From the NCBI RefSeq assembly GCF_018139145.2, contig NC_059500.1:32469437-32533436 (forward strand): a DNA stretch of 64,000 nucleotides. The letters run 5' to 3'. Shown piece after piece: positions 11,065 to 24,000 of the stretch. The position numbers and the translations under genes were made by a program. This DNA is from Gymnogyps californianus. Its lineage: Eukaryota > Chordata > Aves > Accipitriformes > Cathartidae. The notes under the pieces are model-generated. The model did not search any database. It was not told where the DNA came from and worked only from the letters and a program-made list of their open reading frames with translations. The number at the start of each line of letters is the position of its first letter. Within the stretch, counting starts at the first letter, position 1.

Positions 11065-12229
11065 TTTCTGGTCACTGGCACTGGTTCTCCTGGGGGACTT
11101 CAACCTCCCTGGCACCTGGTGCAAGGGAAAGGCCATCAGGGAGATTTCTGGAGGGTGTCAGGGGTAACACAGATGCTGGATGGACCAACTTGGGGTGATG
11201 CTGTCCTGGATGTGCTACTTAGGAACAAGGAAGAACTGGTCAGGGCTGCGACAGTGAATAGGAGCCATGACTGCAACGATCCTGATTGATACAGAGGAGT
11301 TCAAGATCCCGGGGAGGGGGGGGGTTAGAAAGGCGAGTAGCCCTGGGCCTGGCGAGAGAAAGCTGTGGCTTATTCAGGGAATGGTACGTGGGAGGCAGCT
11401 CTTGTGGGAGCCAACCCTGAAGGGCAAAGGAGCGCAAAAGGGCTAGCAGGCCTTTAAGGATAATCTTCTCCAAACACAAGAAAAGTCCATGCTGATGCTT
11501 AAGAAAAAACCACAACAGATCCATCAGGAGGCTGGCCTGGCCAAGCAGGACATTCATGGCAGAGCAATGCAAAGAAAGATGTATACAGGCGGGGGGAGTT
11601 AGGACAGGTTATGAAAGAGGATCTAGAAACACTGCTGAGGTGTGCAGAGATGCGATCTCTGGATCGCAGGAAAACCAAAGCTAAGCCAGGGTTAGCAAGG
11701 GATATGAAAAGCAACAAGAAGGGCTTCTGCTGCTACAGAAACAGTAAATCAGGCAAGGAAAGTACACGCCTGCTTGCCGAATGGGCTGCATGACACACTA
11801 ACAGCAAACGCGGGCAAAGCTGAGGTACTCGGTGCCGCCTTCATCTCAGTCTTCACTGACACTGTTCCCAGGCATTTTAGCCCAGAGGCAGGGATCAAGG
11901 AGCAAAGGAATTCCACTATCAGAGGACGTTGAACTCAAGGGTCTCCTAAGAAATCTTGTCCCCTACAAGTCCATCAACCCTGATGAGATTTGTCTGACGG
12001 TGTTGAGTGAGCTGGCTGATGTCACTGTGAGGCTGCGCTCTGTCATCTTTGAAAGGTTGGGGAGCTTGGGGGAGGCACCAACGACTAGAGAGCGCCAAAC
12101 GTTGCACCTCATCTTTAAAAAAGGCACGAGGATGATGCGAGGAACTCCAGGACAGTCATCCTCGCTTCTGCCCCTGAGGAAAGTATGGACCAAATCCTCT
12201 TGGTAGCCATTTCTGGCCACATGAGAAAC
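11065..12229 (+). mobile_element. Inactive CR1 LINE ORF2 fragment, unit 2
   Basis: Same fragment as in unit 1 with very few substitutions. Its left end joins the preceding unit's spacer directly, at the tandem-repeat junction. Confidence 0.85.
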
Positions 12230-12301
12230 CAACACGGGTGGGGATAGCAACGCCAACTCCATTGTTAGAAATACCAAGACTATTTCTGTAGTTTTCATAC
12301 A

Positions 12302-12307
12302 TTTATT
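12302..12307 (-). terminator. Poly(A) signal AATAAA, gene copy 2
   Basis: Minus-strand AATAAA, 120 bp past the ancestral stop position (12427-12429). Confidence 0.6.
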
Positions 12308-12426
12308 GTATTATTTGATCCTTAGATCTAGACTAATGATGACGGTCTGCCAGTCCCCCTGGGGGCTGGTGAGTGCCCCAGTTGCTGGCCCGGCGCTGGT
12401 TTCACCAGCTCTTGGGCACCCTCCTA

Positions 12427-13434
12427 CTATGGCTGGCGGGGTGGCCTCTTGTTTGGAGGTGAAGTGGCCCCAGGGCTGCCAGCCCTCCTCTTCGGAGCTC
12501 GCCGGGGCCCCCCAGGGGAGCGTTCGCTGCCCCGGCTGGGAGTGGAGGGCCCGGGCACAGCCTCCTCTGGGTCCTCCTGCTGCTCTTCTTGCTCCTCGTC
12601 GGTGGGCACGAGGGCAGAGGGGGGGCTGCCAGGACCCCCACGAAGGGCAGCCGATGAGTTGCTGGGGGCTCTTCTGCCTCAGATCTGTCAGGGCTGCTGG
12701 AGGGGGCTGGACTGGGGGCAGGAGACCCCTTCGGGAGGCAGTGGGGCCAGGGGCAGCTGCAGGGCTGCCCTCCTGCTCCTCAGCAGCACGGGCGTCCTCC
12801 AGGCCCATCCGACGTCGGGCCTCCCCGCTGCACCGGTCCACGATGGTGTCAATCAGACGGCGCACAAAGATCCTCGTGTGCACGCCCAGGGCACCCTGCA
12901 GCAGCTGGAACAGGGTTTCCTCGTCCAGGCCAAAGAGGTGCAGGACGGATAGGACGAGTCTCTGCGCTGCTGATGCTTCCCAGCGGCCACCCCGAAGATC
13001 AGCCGCAGCTCCTGTCGCAGCCAGCGTCGCACCGGCTGGAGCAGAGCTGAGTCCTCTCGGAAGAGGAACGCCCAGATGTGGGGATGGAGGCCGCCCACAG
13101 GAGCCCTGGGCACCAGCCCCGCAGCTGATGGCTGGGATGCTGCAGGGCGATGGAGATTGTGGGCGGCTGGACGGCTAGGAGCTCCTCCTGCCTGGTGGAC
13201 GACAACTGACGGTGCTGCAGATGGTGTGAGCAGATGCTCCTCAAAGTTGTCGTCCCCCCGCACCGAGTGCAAGATGGATGTGACCCTCCTCTTGCAGAGG
13301 GGGCACTCGGGCTTGCTCTCAGCCCACCGCAGGATGCACGCATAGCAGAATTGGTGGAGGCACGGCATCACGTAGCTGGCCTCCTCCCAGCTGTCCAGGC
13401 ATATGGGACAGCGGTCCTCCAGCTCCGTGGCCAT
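12427..13434 (-). pseudogene. TOPORS-like RING E3, copy 2, three single-base deletions
   Basis: It starts with the same ATG (13432-13434) and an intact RING, but three single-base losses break the frame: C5 to C4 at 12990-12993 (after residue 147), C5 to C4 at 12726-12729, and G6 to G5 at about 12664-12668. The first deletion leads to a stop at 12853, giving 193 residues with RING and half of the helical domain. The three losses add up to one codon, so the last part of the tail returns to the original frame and its TAG at 12427. All three lie in homopolymers, so consensus error may be hiding an intact gene. The 122 bp UTR intron (13520-13641) is unchanged. Protein differences from copy 1 are few (R133Q). 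Confidence 0.8.
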
Positions 13435-13860
13435 GCTCTCCACGTGCTGCGGTGGGCTGGGGGGAGCTGCGGATGTCAAGCCGCTCGCTTTCACCGGCGC
13501 TGCAGCAGCCGGTGTCACGCTAGAAAAGGAAGAGAGGCCACGGTCACTGGCGGGTCCAGGGAAGGGTGGAAGAAATGCCCAGGTCCCTCCAGAAGGAAAC
13601 CCTCCCAGCTCCCCAGGGTCAGGTTTCCCCACCCAGCTCACCTCTGCTGCTGCGAGCGCGCCTCCTGCGTGCCCCGGCTGCCTGAACCTGGCAGGGCCGG
13701 GGAAAATCCTCCGATGGCTCTGGTGTCGGGCACTGAGAGCTGCAACAAACAACTCCCTGACCACGACACTAGCACCAAAGGCCTTGCTAAACACTCCAAA
13801 CCTCGCAGACTTGCTCAGCCGGAGTGTGGACACAAGCCAGCTGGGTGAGACTCGGCACCC

Positions 13861-13970
13861 GAATATAAGCAGCGAGGGACGCCTGGTCACAATCCATCGC
13901 TCGGGGACGTCATAGTCCATCGCTGGTGACATCACAGTCCATCGCTCAGGGACATCACAACGGGCCATCC
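13861..13970 (-). promoter_or_regulatory. Promoter of copy 2
   Basis: TATA-like element at 13861-13869 and repeats at 13887-13970, base-for-base as in copy 1. Confidence 0.5.
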
Positions 13971-16900
13971 TCGCCCACGGCACTCCCCCCAGCAGCGCTG
14001 CGGCCCCAGCACAGGCATCTGGGGTTACCGCAACACCACTGCCCACTCCATCCCCGCATCTCTTGTCTTGTGCTCGGCATCGGTGTTTCACGCCAGTCGC
14101 CGAGGCCTCGGCCGTGTCTTCCCAGGGCCCCGTCAGGTCGCTCTGGCCGGGGCAGACGTCTCCAGGCACATATGGCAAGAGGGTTCACTCGCTAACACCT
14201 CGTGCCTCCCTGGGAGGCTGCAGGACAAAGTCCCACGGGCTCTCCCCACACCCCAGCCCTGCTGGCCAGCCCTCTGGGCTCCCCTGCTTCCTCCCACGGG
14301 GCGTCACAGGCAGCACTTGGCTCGCTCTCAGAGATTTTCTCCTACTTTCTCTCTTATCCAGGGTGGGGGGAGGCGGGCAGGGGTGATTCTCTCTGCTCAG
14401 CACCCATCAGGCCTCATCCGGGCGCTATGTCCTGTTTGGGGCCCAGACGGGAGATACATTGACAAACCAGAGGGGCTCAGAGGAGGCCACTGGGACTGTG
14501 GGACTGAAGTACTTGCCCTGAGAGGCGGGTCTGGGAGGCCAGGGCTGGTTCAGTGTGGAGCAGAGAAGGGTTTGGGGCACCTCACAGCACACTCGGGTGC
14601 CTATGGGCATGGGATCAAGGGGCTAGGGACAGGCTTTTTGCAGTGGTGCCTGGCAGGAGGGCAAGAGACAGTGACACTCGTGAAAGGTGTAAATTTTCAC
14701 TCGTGAAAGGTGTAAATGCTGCCTTTCATTAAGGGTGAGGAGGGAGCTCTTCCTGTTACCGCCTGCCACTCACTCTGCTACTCGCGCTCACCTCTCCATT
14801 ACCAGTGTGTGCTCCATTTGATCCAAAGCCCCTCCAGACTGTGCTGCCCTTCTGGAGTCCTTCTACACATCCACCTAAGTAACAGCTCTTCCTAACCACC
14901 ATCACAAGCTCAAAATCTTCCTTCTTCCCTGTCTCTGCTGCTGCTTATCTGCTGGTATCCAGCCCACAGGCATCCACCTGGAGTACTGCCCTCTGCCTAC
15001 CTCCCCCTGGTTCAGCACAGCCAATACAAGCTGCTTTCTCCACCTTCAGGGCCTTGTGCAAGCCATGCTGCTGTTCCTGTCGCTTCTCACTTGGTTTTGA
15101 AAAGTCAGCACTCGCCTCCAAAAGGTCTGAAACATAACTTCTGCTATGACGTCTCCTTTCTTGCAAGCACGGTTTCATTCCTTGCTTCCTTAGATTGTCA
15201 GTTCTTTGGGTGAGAACCACCTTCATATTCTTTATCTGCCATCAGTCCTAACATCTGGGTAGGACTTGTAAAAATTATGGTAATGCTAATCGTGATCGGC
15301 AGCCTTAATAACATACAGGTATCTAAGACAGTGGGATGACCCAGGCAACAGGGTGTAGGCACTTATTGCAAGTTAGTGCAGAGATTGAATGCACTGACTT
15401 ACGATGAGCATTGACTGATGCAAGTATTTGCCTCGATGTTTGCCAGAGAAACCGCAGAGCCTTTTACCAAGAGTAGCTAGACAAACTGTAGTAACGCGCA
15501 ATAGGGATTTTTTTGGTGGCTGAAGAGGTGAAACACGCATAATCTGAGGTGAAAACACACAGACATGTAAACACTGATCTTGTTATGCAGAGCCCTGGAC
15601 AATGCTGTCGCATCTAAGGGTCCCTAACAGCCAGGGTCCTTGAAGCCACGAGTGTGCTCACAGCTTTGATCCGGTATGTGTAATGAGAAAATTCACTCAG
15701 TGGTGAAATCTTACCCTAAGATATTTGACTCTCTAAGCAGGGTCTCAGCCTTAGGCCTCTGCCTGATGGACTTCATGCAGTGCGAGACTTGAAAGCGTTA
15801 CTTTCCCAGGTTGTTAGGCATATTAGCCTGTTGGTCAACATTTTTCTTGCTTAGCTTCTTCCTCTTTTTTCTCTTTATGATACAGTTTTTCTCGGGTCTC
15901 AAGGCTGTACTTCTCCCATGACCAGTAACTGACTACTAGTGAACTTTTTATAGCCTTGGGGATGCTCTTTTAGCCCACACCCATGTTTTCAAGGCCTTTG
16001 CTATTACCTTATACTCGAACTGCACATCGTAACATGGGACACCATTACAAAGCTTCTTTTCACAGAGTAAGTTCTCACAACAAGTCAACAAGCACAACAG
16101 GCCCCGGTCCTCCAAAGAAACCACTGATTAAATAACGAAACTTTTCACAGAAAAAAAGTTCTGTGCATTTCCAAATAAACTTTCGTGAAGCATACTGAAT
16201 TCAATACCTTCCTCTCCTCACTGACAAGTAGTCTTTCTGCATACACAGATTTACAGAGCTTCATTCCGACACCCAGCCAATAGCCTCTTCCGGGCATTGA
16301 CACCGATGGGCTAAGCTTCCAGAGTCACTAGGCTCGACTGTTACAAGCCTGGAAGATGACCTCTGCTTTAAAATGCTTTGGGCAACATGCAGTATGCAGC
16401 GTTGTGTTCAACTGCAAGCTCCCATACGGCCTTTCTTGGCAAACCTCATATCCTGGAGTAGCAAAATGACACTGATACGACTGCAAGAGAGCCTATAAAC
16501 AAACAAACAAAAAGATATATGAAAGGGCTAGATTCTAACTGCAGGCACAGCGCTGGCGTGAAGCTGGACTGTCAGAAGCAGTGCTCCAGGAATAGCTCTC
16601 AGAGGCAGCATGCCTTGTAGCCACTCCCTGAACTGAGACTCCTCTCCCCACCCCTTGTCCCTTGCTTCCTTAATAGATGGGGTAAAATGAATGAACAGCG
16701 ATTTCAAGTTAAGAAGTTCACATAATTACTATAGTTACTGCACCTAAATCTCTGTGTAGGGGAAAAAAAAAATAAAATCAAAGGTTTTGCTACCGAATGA
16801 GAAAATTTACGGTATGTTTAAGGAAAATTTGCAGATTAGAGTCAGCTGAGAAATCTTTTGTGGGTTTCCCCATGCCTGGTACTGATTTTACAGACGGGAA

Positions 16901-18103
16901 ATAGCATCTAGATATTCCTAATACAATTACTACACCCACATAATTAGTGTAATAAATACATAAGCCTGTCAAGAGGATAGTCTAACGCACTTGCCACGCT
17001 GTTATTTTATAGTGCATTCCCAGTATTCCTGGCAGCTGTTTGAGTGCCAATCAAGCTAAAAGGTTAACAACAAAAAAGCAATTGCTCTCAAAATAAAAGA
17101 GCCCAAGTGTGAACCCCTACTTAAAAGAAGTTTCAGTCCCCTTCTACCACTAAAGGCTGGGTTTCATTTTGACCTCACACTAACTTTATGTCAGTGTGTA
17201 TGAACTACAGGTGCTTCTGTGCAGACTCCAGTGCTAACATCCGTGGTGTCCAAGTGCTGACGGAAACTCTAACGGGAATTCCCATGCTTCCGGGTGCGGC
17301 GCTGAAAATGCACACAAGGATTTCCCTCACCTAAGGGAGTACCGCTGCTTCGGAGTGGCACTTCTCCAAGTCTGAAGGCTGCAGTCCCTTTTGATGACTT
17401 TTTTCAGACCTTGAGGCATGCAGACATGAGAGGTCACTGATAAAGCCAGCAAAAAGTAACATCCAGACTCTTCTGCCTGCAGCTGGTAGTGGCTGAAGTG
17501 GTTACAACTACCTTGCTGCAAGTTACCACTGCTCCCATGGTCACTGCCTGATACCTTCGCGGTCTGGTAAGCTGATTAACCTGAGCAGCTGCTCTTTACT
17601 ATGATGACAAATACAGTGTGAAGCTGCTTCAGTGTTGCCTTGCACAATAAATGAGAATGACTGTGGAAGGTTGGTAGCAGTTTCATACCTCAGGTAAACC
17701 GCCGAATTATTCCTGTAGTGAAAGAAATAGTGCTGCCAACAGGAGACAGATAAAGCTCCTGAGTGCATGCAGCATTAGATTAAGGGTGAATTAACTCACA
17801 CTGTATCAATCACTGCAAACTGGAATCTAAGTAGCGGTTCACCTACTCCAGAGACGTGCTGGCAGCTGGTTCAGCCTTCCCAAAAGGTGCCCTGGTGGTC
17901 TCTGCTAATACGTGGTACGGAGAAAGCGAAAGGGAGCTCTGCATAAAGGCGTGTGGAAGAGAGACCAGCCAACTCAATGGAAAATCTCACCCTAACGGAA
18001 AAATAAACACTACCTCCTAGACCATCTCACTCTCATTCATGCCCATTTAATGTCAACAGCCAGCGGAAAATGCCTGCTTTCGAAACGTTTTTCTGGAGTA
18101 GAG
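13971..18103. other. Spacer of unit 2, no gene recognised
   Basis: Same sequence as the unit 1 spacer with scattered single-base differences. The 20 bp direct repeat is at 14675-14694 and 14698-14717. Nothing coding is seen. Confidence 0.6.
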
Positions 18104-19268
18104 TTTCTGGTCACTGGCACTGGTTCTCCTGGGGACTTCAACCTCCCTGGCACCTGGTGCAAGGGAAAGGCCATCAGGGAGATTTCTGGAGGGTGTCAGG
18201 GGTAACACAGATGCTGGATGGACCAACTTGGGGTGATGCTGTCCTGGATGTGCTACTTAGGAACAAGGAAGAACTGGTCAGGGCTGCGACAGTGAATAGG
18301 AGCCATGACTGCAACGATCCTGATTGATACAGAGGAGTTCAAGATCCCGGGGAGGGGGGGGGGTTAGAAAGGCGAGTAGCCCTGGGCCTGGCGAGAGAAA
18401 GCTGTGGCTTATTCAGGGAATGGTACGTGGGAGGCAGCTCTTGTGGGAGCCAACCCTGAAGGGCAAAGGAGCGCAAAAGGGCTAGCAGGCCTTTAAGGAT
18501 AATCTTCTCCAAACACAAGAAAAGTCCATGCTGAGGCTTAAGAAAAAACCACAACAGATCCATCAGGAGGCTGGCATGGCCAAGCAGGACATTCATGGCA
18601 GAGCAATGCAAAGAAAGATGTATACAGGCGGGGGGAGTTAGGACAGGTTATGAAAGAGGATATAGAAACACTGCTGAGGTGTGCAGAGATGCGATCTCTG
18701 GATCGCAGGAAAACCAAAGCTAAGCCAGGGTTAGCAAGGGATATGAAAAGCAACAAGAAGGGCTTCTGCTGCTACAGAAACAGTAAATCAGGCAAGGAAA
18801 GTACACGCCTGCTTGCCGAATGGGCTGCATGACACACTAACAGCAAACGCGGGCAAAGCTGAGGTACTCGGTGCCGCCTTCATCTCAGTCTTCACTGACA
18901 CTCTTCCCAGGCATTTTAGCCCAGAGGCAGGGATCAAGGAGCAGAGGAATTCCACTATCAGAGGACGTTGAACTCAAGGGTCTCCTAAGAAATCTTGTCC
19001 CCTACAAGTCCATCAACCCTGATGAGATTTGTCTGACGGTGTTGAGTGAGCTGGCTGATGTCACTGTGAGGCTGCGCTCTGTCATCTTTGAAAGGTTGGG
19101 GAGCTTGGGGGAGGCACCAACGACTAGAGAGCGCCAAACGTTGCACCTCATCTTTAAAAAAGGCACGAGGATGCTGCGAGGAACTCCAGGACAGTCATCC
19201 TCGCTTCTGCCCCTGAGGAAAGTATCGACCAAATCCTCTTGGTAGCCATTTCTGGCCACATGAGAAAC
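18104..19268 (+). mobile_element. Inactive CR1 LINE ORF2 fragment, unit 3
   Basis: Same fragment; one G is lost near the start (tcctggggacttc instead of tcctgggggacttc), shifting the endonuclease frame. It carries the actcttccc/aggatgctgc variants shared with all units to the right. Confidence 0.85.
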
Positions 19269-19340
19269 CAACACGGGTGGGGATAGCAACGCCAACTCCA
19301 TTGTTAGAAATACCAAGACTATTTCTGTAGTTTTCATACA

Positions 19341-19346
19341 TTTATT
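19341..19346 (-). terminator. Poly(A) signal AATAAA, gene copy 3
   Basis: Minus-strand AATAAA, 118 bp past the stop of copy 3. It is the rightmost array unit to keep the canonical hexamer. Confidence 0.6.
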
Positions 19347-19463
19347 GTATTATTTGATCCTTAGATCTAGACTAATGATGACGGTCTGCCAGTCCCCCTG
19401 GGGCTGGTGGTGCCCAGTCGCTGGCCCGGCGCTGGTTTCACCAGCTCTTGGGGCACCCTCCTA

Positions 19464-20473
19464 CTATGGCTGGCGGGGTGGCCTCTTGTTTGGAGGTGAA
19501 GTGGCCCCAGGGCTGCCAGCCCTCCTCTTCGGAGCTCGCCGGGGCCCCCCAGGGGAGCGTTCGCTGCCCCGGCTGGGAGTGGAGGGACCTGCCACAGCCT
19601 CCTCTGGGTCCTCCTGCTGCTCTTCTTGCTCCTCGTCGGTGGGCACGAGGGCAGAGGGGGGGCTGCCAGGACCCCCACGAAGGGCAGCCGATGAGTTGCT
19701 GGGGGGCTCTTCTGCCTCAGATCTGTCAGGGCTGCTGGAGGGGGCTGGACTGGGGGCAGGAGACCCCCTTCGGGAGGCAGTGGGGCCAGGGGCAGCTGCA
19801 GGGCTGCCCTCCTGCTCCTCAGCAGCACGGGCGTCCTCCAGGCCCATCCGACGTCGGGCCTCCCCGCTGCACCGGTCCACGATGGTGTCAATCAGACGGC
19901 GCACAAAGATCCTCGTGTGCACGCCCAGGGCACCCTGCAGCAGCTGGAACAGGGTTTCCTCGTCCAGGCCAAAGAGGTGCAGGACGGATAGGACGAGTCT
20001 CTGCGCTGCTGATGCTTCCCAGCGGCCACCCCTGAAGATCAGCCGCAGCTCCTGTCGCAGCCAGCGTCGCACCGGCCGGAGCAGAGCTGAGTCCTCTCGG
20101 AAGAGGAACGCCCAGATGTGGGGATGGAGGCCGCCCACAGGAGCCCTGGGCACCAGCCCGCAGCTGATGGCTGGGATGCTGCAGGGCGATGGAGATTGTG
20201 GGCGGCTGGACGGCTAGGAGCTCCTCCTGCCTGGTGGACGACAACTGACGGTGCTGCAGATGGTGTGAGCAGATGCTCCTCAAAGTTGTCGTCCCCCCGC
20301 ACCGAGTGCAAGATGGATGTGACCCTCCTCTTGCAGAGGGGGCACTCGGGCTTGCTCTCAGCCCACCGCAGGATGCACGCGTAGCAGAATTGGTGGAGGC
20401 ACGGCATCGCGTAGCTGGCCTCCTCCCAGCTGTCCAGGCAGATGGGACAGCGGTCCTCCAGCTCCGTGGCCAT
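19464..20473 (-). pseudogene. TOPORS-like RING E3, copy 3, one frameshift
   Basis: A single base is missing from a C run at 20157-20159 (CCC where other copies have CCCC). This shifts the frame at about residue 106, between the RING and the helical domain, and gives a 144-residue product ending at 20039. Downstream of the lesion the original frame stays open through the helical domain and full tail to TAG at 19464, with no further damage. That pattern fits a recent mutation or a consensus error better than long decay. The RING has A22 (V in copies 1 and 2); the tail has VAGPSTPS, as in copies 4-8. The UTR intron is 20559-20680. Confidence 0.8.
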
Positions 20474-20899
20474 GCTCTCCACGTGCTGCGGTGGGCTGGG
20501 GGGAGCTGCGGATGTCAAGCTGCTCGCTTTCACCGGCGCTGCAGCAGCCGGTGTCACGCTAGAAAAGGAAGAGAGGCCACGGTCACTGGCGGGTCCAGGG
20601 AGGGGTGGAAGAAATGCCCAGGTCCCTCCAGAAGGAAACCCTCCCAGCTCCCCAGGGTCAGGTTTCCCCACCCAGCTCACCTCTGCTGCTGCGAGCGCGC
20701 CTCCTGCGTGCCCCGGCTGCCTGAACCTGGCAGGGCCGGGCAAAATCCTCCGATGGCTCTGGTGTCGGGCACTGAGAGCTGCAACAAACAACTCCCTGAC
20801 CACAACACTAGCACCAAAGGCCTTGCTAAACACTCCAAACCTCGCAGACTTGCTCAGCCGGAGTGTGGACACAAGCCAGCTGGGTGAGACTCGGCACCC

Positions 20900-21009
20900 G
20901 AATATAAGCAGCGAGGGACGCCTGGTCACAATCCATCGCTCGGGGACGTCATAGTCCATCGCTGGTGACATCACAGTCCATCGCTCAGGGACATCACAAC
21001 GGGCCATCC
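20900..21009 (-). promoter_or_regulatory. Promoter of copy 3
   Basis: TATA-like element at 20900-20908 and the full set of CRE-like repeats from 20926 to 21009. Confidence 0.5.
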
Positions 21010-24000
21010 TCGCCCACGGCACTCCCCCCAGCAGCGCTGCGGCCCCAGCACAGGCATCTGGGGTTACCGCAACCCACTGCCCACTCCATCCCCCATCTCT
21101 TGTCTTGTGCTCGGCATCGGTGTTTCACGCCAGTCGCCGAGGCCTCGGCCGTGTCTTCCCAGGGCCCCGTCAGGTCGCTCTGGCCGGGGCAGACGTCTCC
21201 AGGCACATATGGCAAGAGGGTTCACTCGCTAACACCTCGTGCCTCCCTGGGAGGCTGCAGGACAAAGTCCCACGGGCTCTCCCCACACCCCAGCCTGCTG
21301 GCCAGCCCTCTGGGCTCCCCTGCTTCCTCCCACGGGGCGTCACAGGCAGCACTTGGCTCGCTCTCAGAGATTTTCTCCTACTTTCTCTCTTATCCAGGGT
21401 GGGGGGAGGCGGGCAGGGGTGATTCTCTCTGCTCAGCACCCATCAGGCCTCATCCGGGCACTATGTCCTGTTTGGGGTCCCAGACGGGAGATACATTGAC
21501 AAACCAGAGGGGCTCAGAGGAGGCCACTGGGACTGTGGGACTGAAGTACTCGCCCTGAGAGGAGGGTCTGGGAGGCCAGGGCTGGTTCAGGGTGGAGCAG
21601 AGAAGGGTTTGGGGCACCTCACAGCACACCTCGGGTGCCTATGGGCATGGGATCAAGGGGCTAGGGACAGGCTTTTTGCAGTGGTGCCTGGCAGGAGGGC
21701 AAGAGACAGTGACACTCGTGAAAGGTGTAAATTTTCACTCGTGAAAGGTGTAAATGCTGCCTTCATTAAGGGTGAGGAGGGAGCTCTTCCTGTTACCGCC
21801 TGCCACTCACTCTGCTACTCGCGCTCACCTCTCCATTACCAGTGTGTGCTCCATTTGATCCAAAGCCCCTCCAGACTGTGCTGCCCTTCTGGAGTCCTTC
21901 TACACATCCACCTAAGTAACAGCTCTTCCTAACCACCATCACAAGCTCAAAATCTTCCTTCTTCCCTATCTCTGCTGCTGCTTTTCTGCTGGTATCCAGC
22001 CTCACAGGCATCCACCTGGAGTACTGCCCTCTGCCTACCTCCCCCTGCTTCAGCACAGCCAATACAAGCTGCTTTCTCCACCTTCAGGGCCTTGTGCAAG
22101 CCATGCTGCTGTGCCTGTCGCTTCTCACTTGGTTTTGAAAAGTCAGCACTCGCCTCCAAAAGGTCTGAAACATAACTTCTGCTATGAACGTGCTCCTTTC
22201 TTGCAAGCACGGTTTCATTCCTTGCGTCCTTAGATTGTCAGTTCTTTGCGGTGAGAACCACCTTCATATTCTTTATCTGCCATCAGTCCTAACATCTGGG
22301 TAGGACTTGTAAAAATTATGGTAATGCTAATCGTGATCGGCAGCCTTAATAACATACAGGTATCTAAGACAGTGGGATGACCCAGGCAACAGGGTGTAGG
22401 CACTTATTGCAAGTTAGTGCAGAGATTGAATGCACTGACTTACGATGAGCATTGACTGATGCAAGTATTTGCCTCGATGTTTGCCAGAGAAACCCCAGAG
22501 CCTTTTACCAAAAGTAGCTAGACAAACTGTAGTAACGCGCAATAGGGATTTTTTTGGTGGCTGAAGAGGTGAAACACGCATAATCTGAGGTGAAAACACA
22601 CAGACATGTAAACACTGATCTTGTTATGCAGAGCCCTTGGACAATGCTGTCGCATCTAAGGGTCCCTAACAGCCAGGGTCCTTGAAGCCACGAGTGTGCT
22701 CACAGCTTTGATCCGGTATGTGTAATGAGAAAATTCACTCAGTGGTGAAATCTTACCCTAAGATATTTGACTCTCTAAGCAGGGTCTCAGCCTTAGGCCT
22801 CTGCCTGATGGACTTCACGCAGTGCGAGACTTGAAAGCGTTACTTTCCCAGGTTGTTAGGCATATTAGCCTGTTGGTCAACATTTTTCTTGCTTAGCTTC
22901 TTCCTCTTTTTTCTCTTCATGATACAGTTTTTCTCAGGTCTCAAGGCTGTACTTCTTCCATGACCAGTAACTGACTACTAGTGAACTTTTTATAGCCTTG
23001 GGGATGCTCTTTTAGCCCACACCCATGTTTTCAAGGCCTTTGCTATTACCTTATACTCGAACTGCACATCGTAACATGGGACACCGTTACAAAGCTTCTT
23101 TTCACAGAGTAAGTTCTCACAACAAGTCAACAAGCACAACAGGCCCCGGTCCTCCAAAGAAACCACTGATTAAATAACGAAACTTTTCACAGAAAAAAAG
23201 ATCTGTGCATTTCCAAATAAACTTTCGTGAAGCATACTGAATTCAATACCTTCCTCTCCTCACTGACAAGTAGTCTTTCTGCATACACAGATTTACAGAG
23301 CTTCATTCCGACACCCAGTCAATAGCCTCTTCCGGGCATTGACACCGATGGGCTAAGCTTCCAGAGTCACTAGGCTCGACTGTTACAAGCCTGGAAGATG
23401 ACCTCTGCTTTAAAATGCTTTGGGCAACATGCAGTATGCAGCGTTGTGTTCAACTGCAAGCTCCCATACGGCCTTTCTTGGCAAACCTCATATCCTGGAG
23501 TAGCAAAATGACACTGATACGACTGCAAGAGAGCCTATAAACAAACAAACAAAAAGATATATGAAAGGGCTAGATTCTAACTGCAGGCACAGCGCTGGCG
23601 TGAAGCTGGACTGTCAGAAGCAGTGCTCCAGGAATAGCTCTCAGAGGCAGCATGCCTTGTAGCCACTCCCTGAACTGAGACTCCTCTCCCCACCCCTTGT
23701 CCCTTGCTTCCTTAATAGATGGGGTAAAATGAATGAACAGCGATTTCAAGTTAAGAAGTTCACATAATTACTATAGTTACTGCACCTAAATCTCTGTGTA
23801 GGGGAAAAAAAATAAAATCAAAGGTTTTGCTACCGAATGAGAAAATTTACGGTATGTTTAAGGAAAATTTGCAGATTAGAGTCAGCTGAGAAATCTTTTG
23901 TGGGTTTCCCCATGCCTGGTACTGATTTTACAGACGGGAAATATCATCTAGATATTCCTAATACAATTACTACACCCACATAATTAGTGTAATAAATACA

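Larger units (their letters stand above)
11065..18103. repeat. Array unit 2 (7039 bp)
   Basis: Most similar to unit 1 (it shares actgttccc and aggatgatgc in the CR1 part, and the V at residue 22 of the RING). The G run in the CR1 part is 9 long. The gene copy has three single-base deletions. Confidence 0.95.
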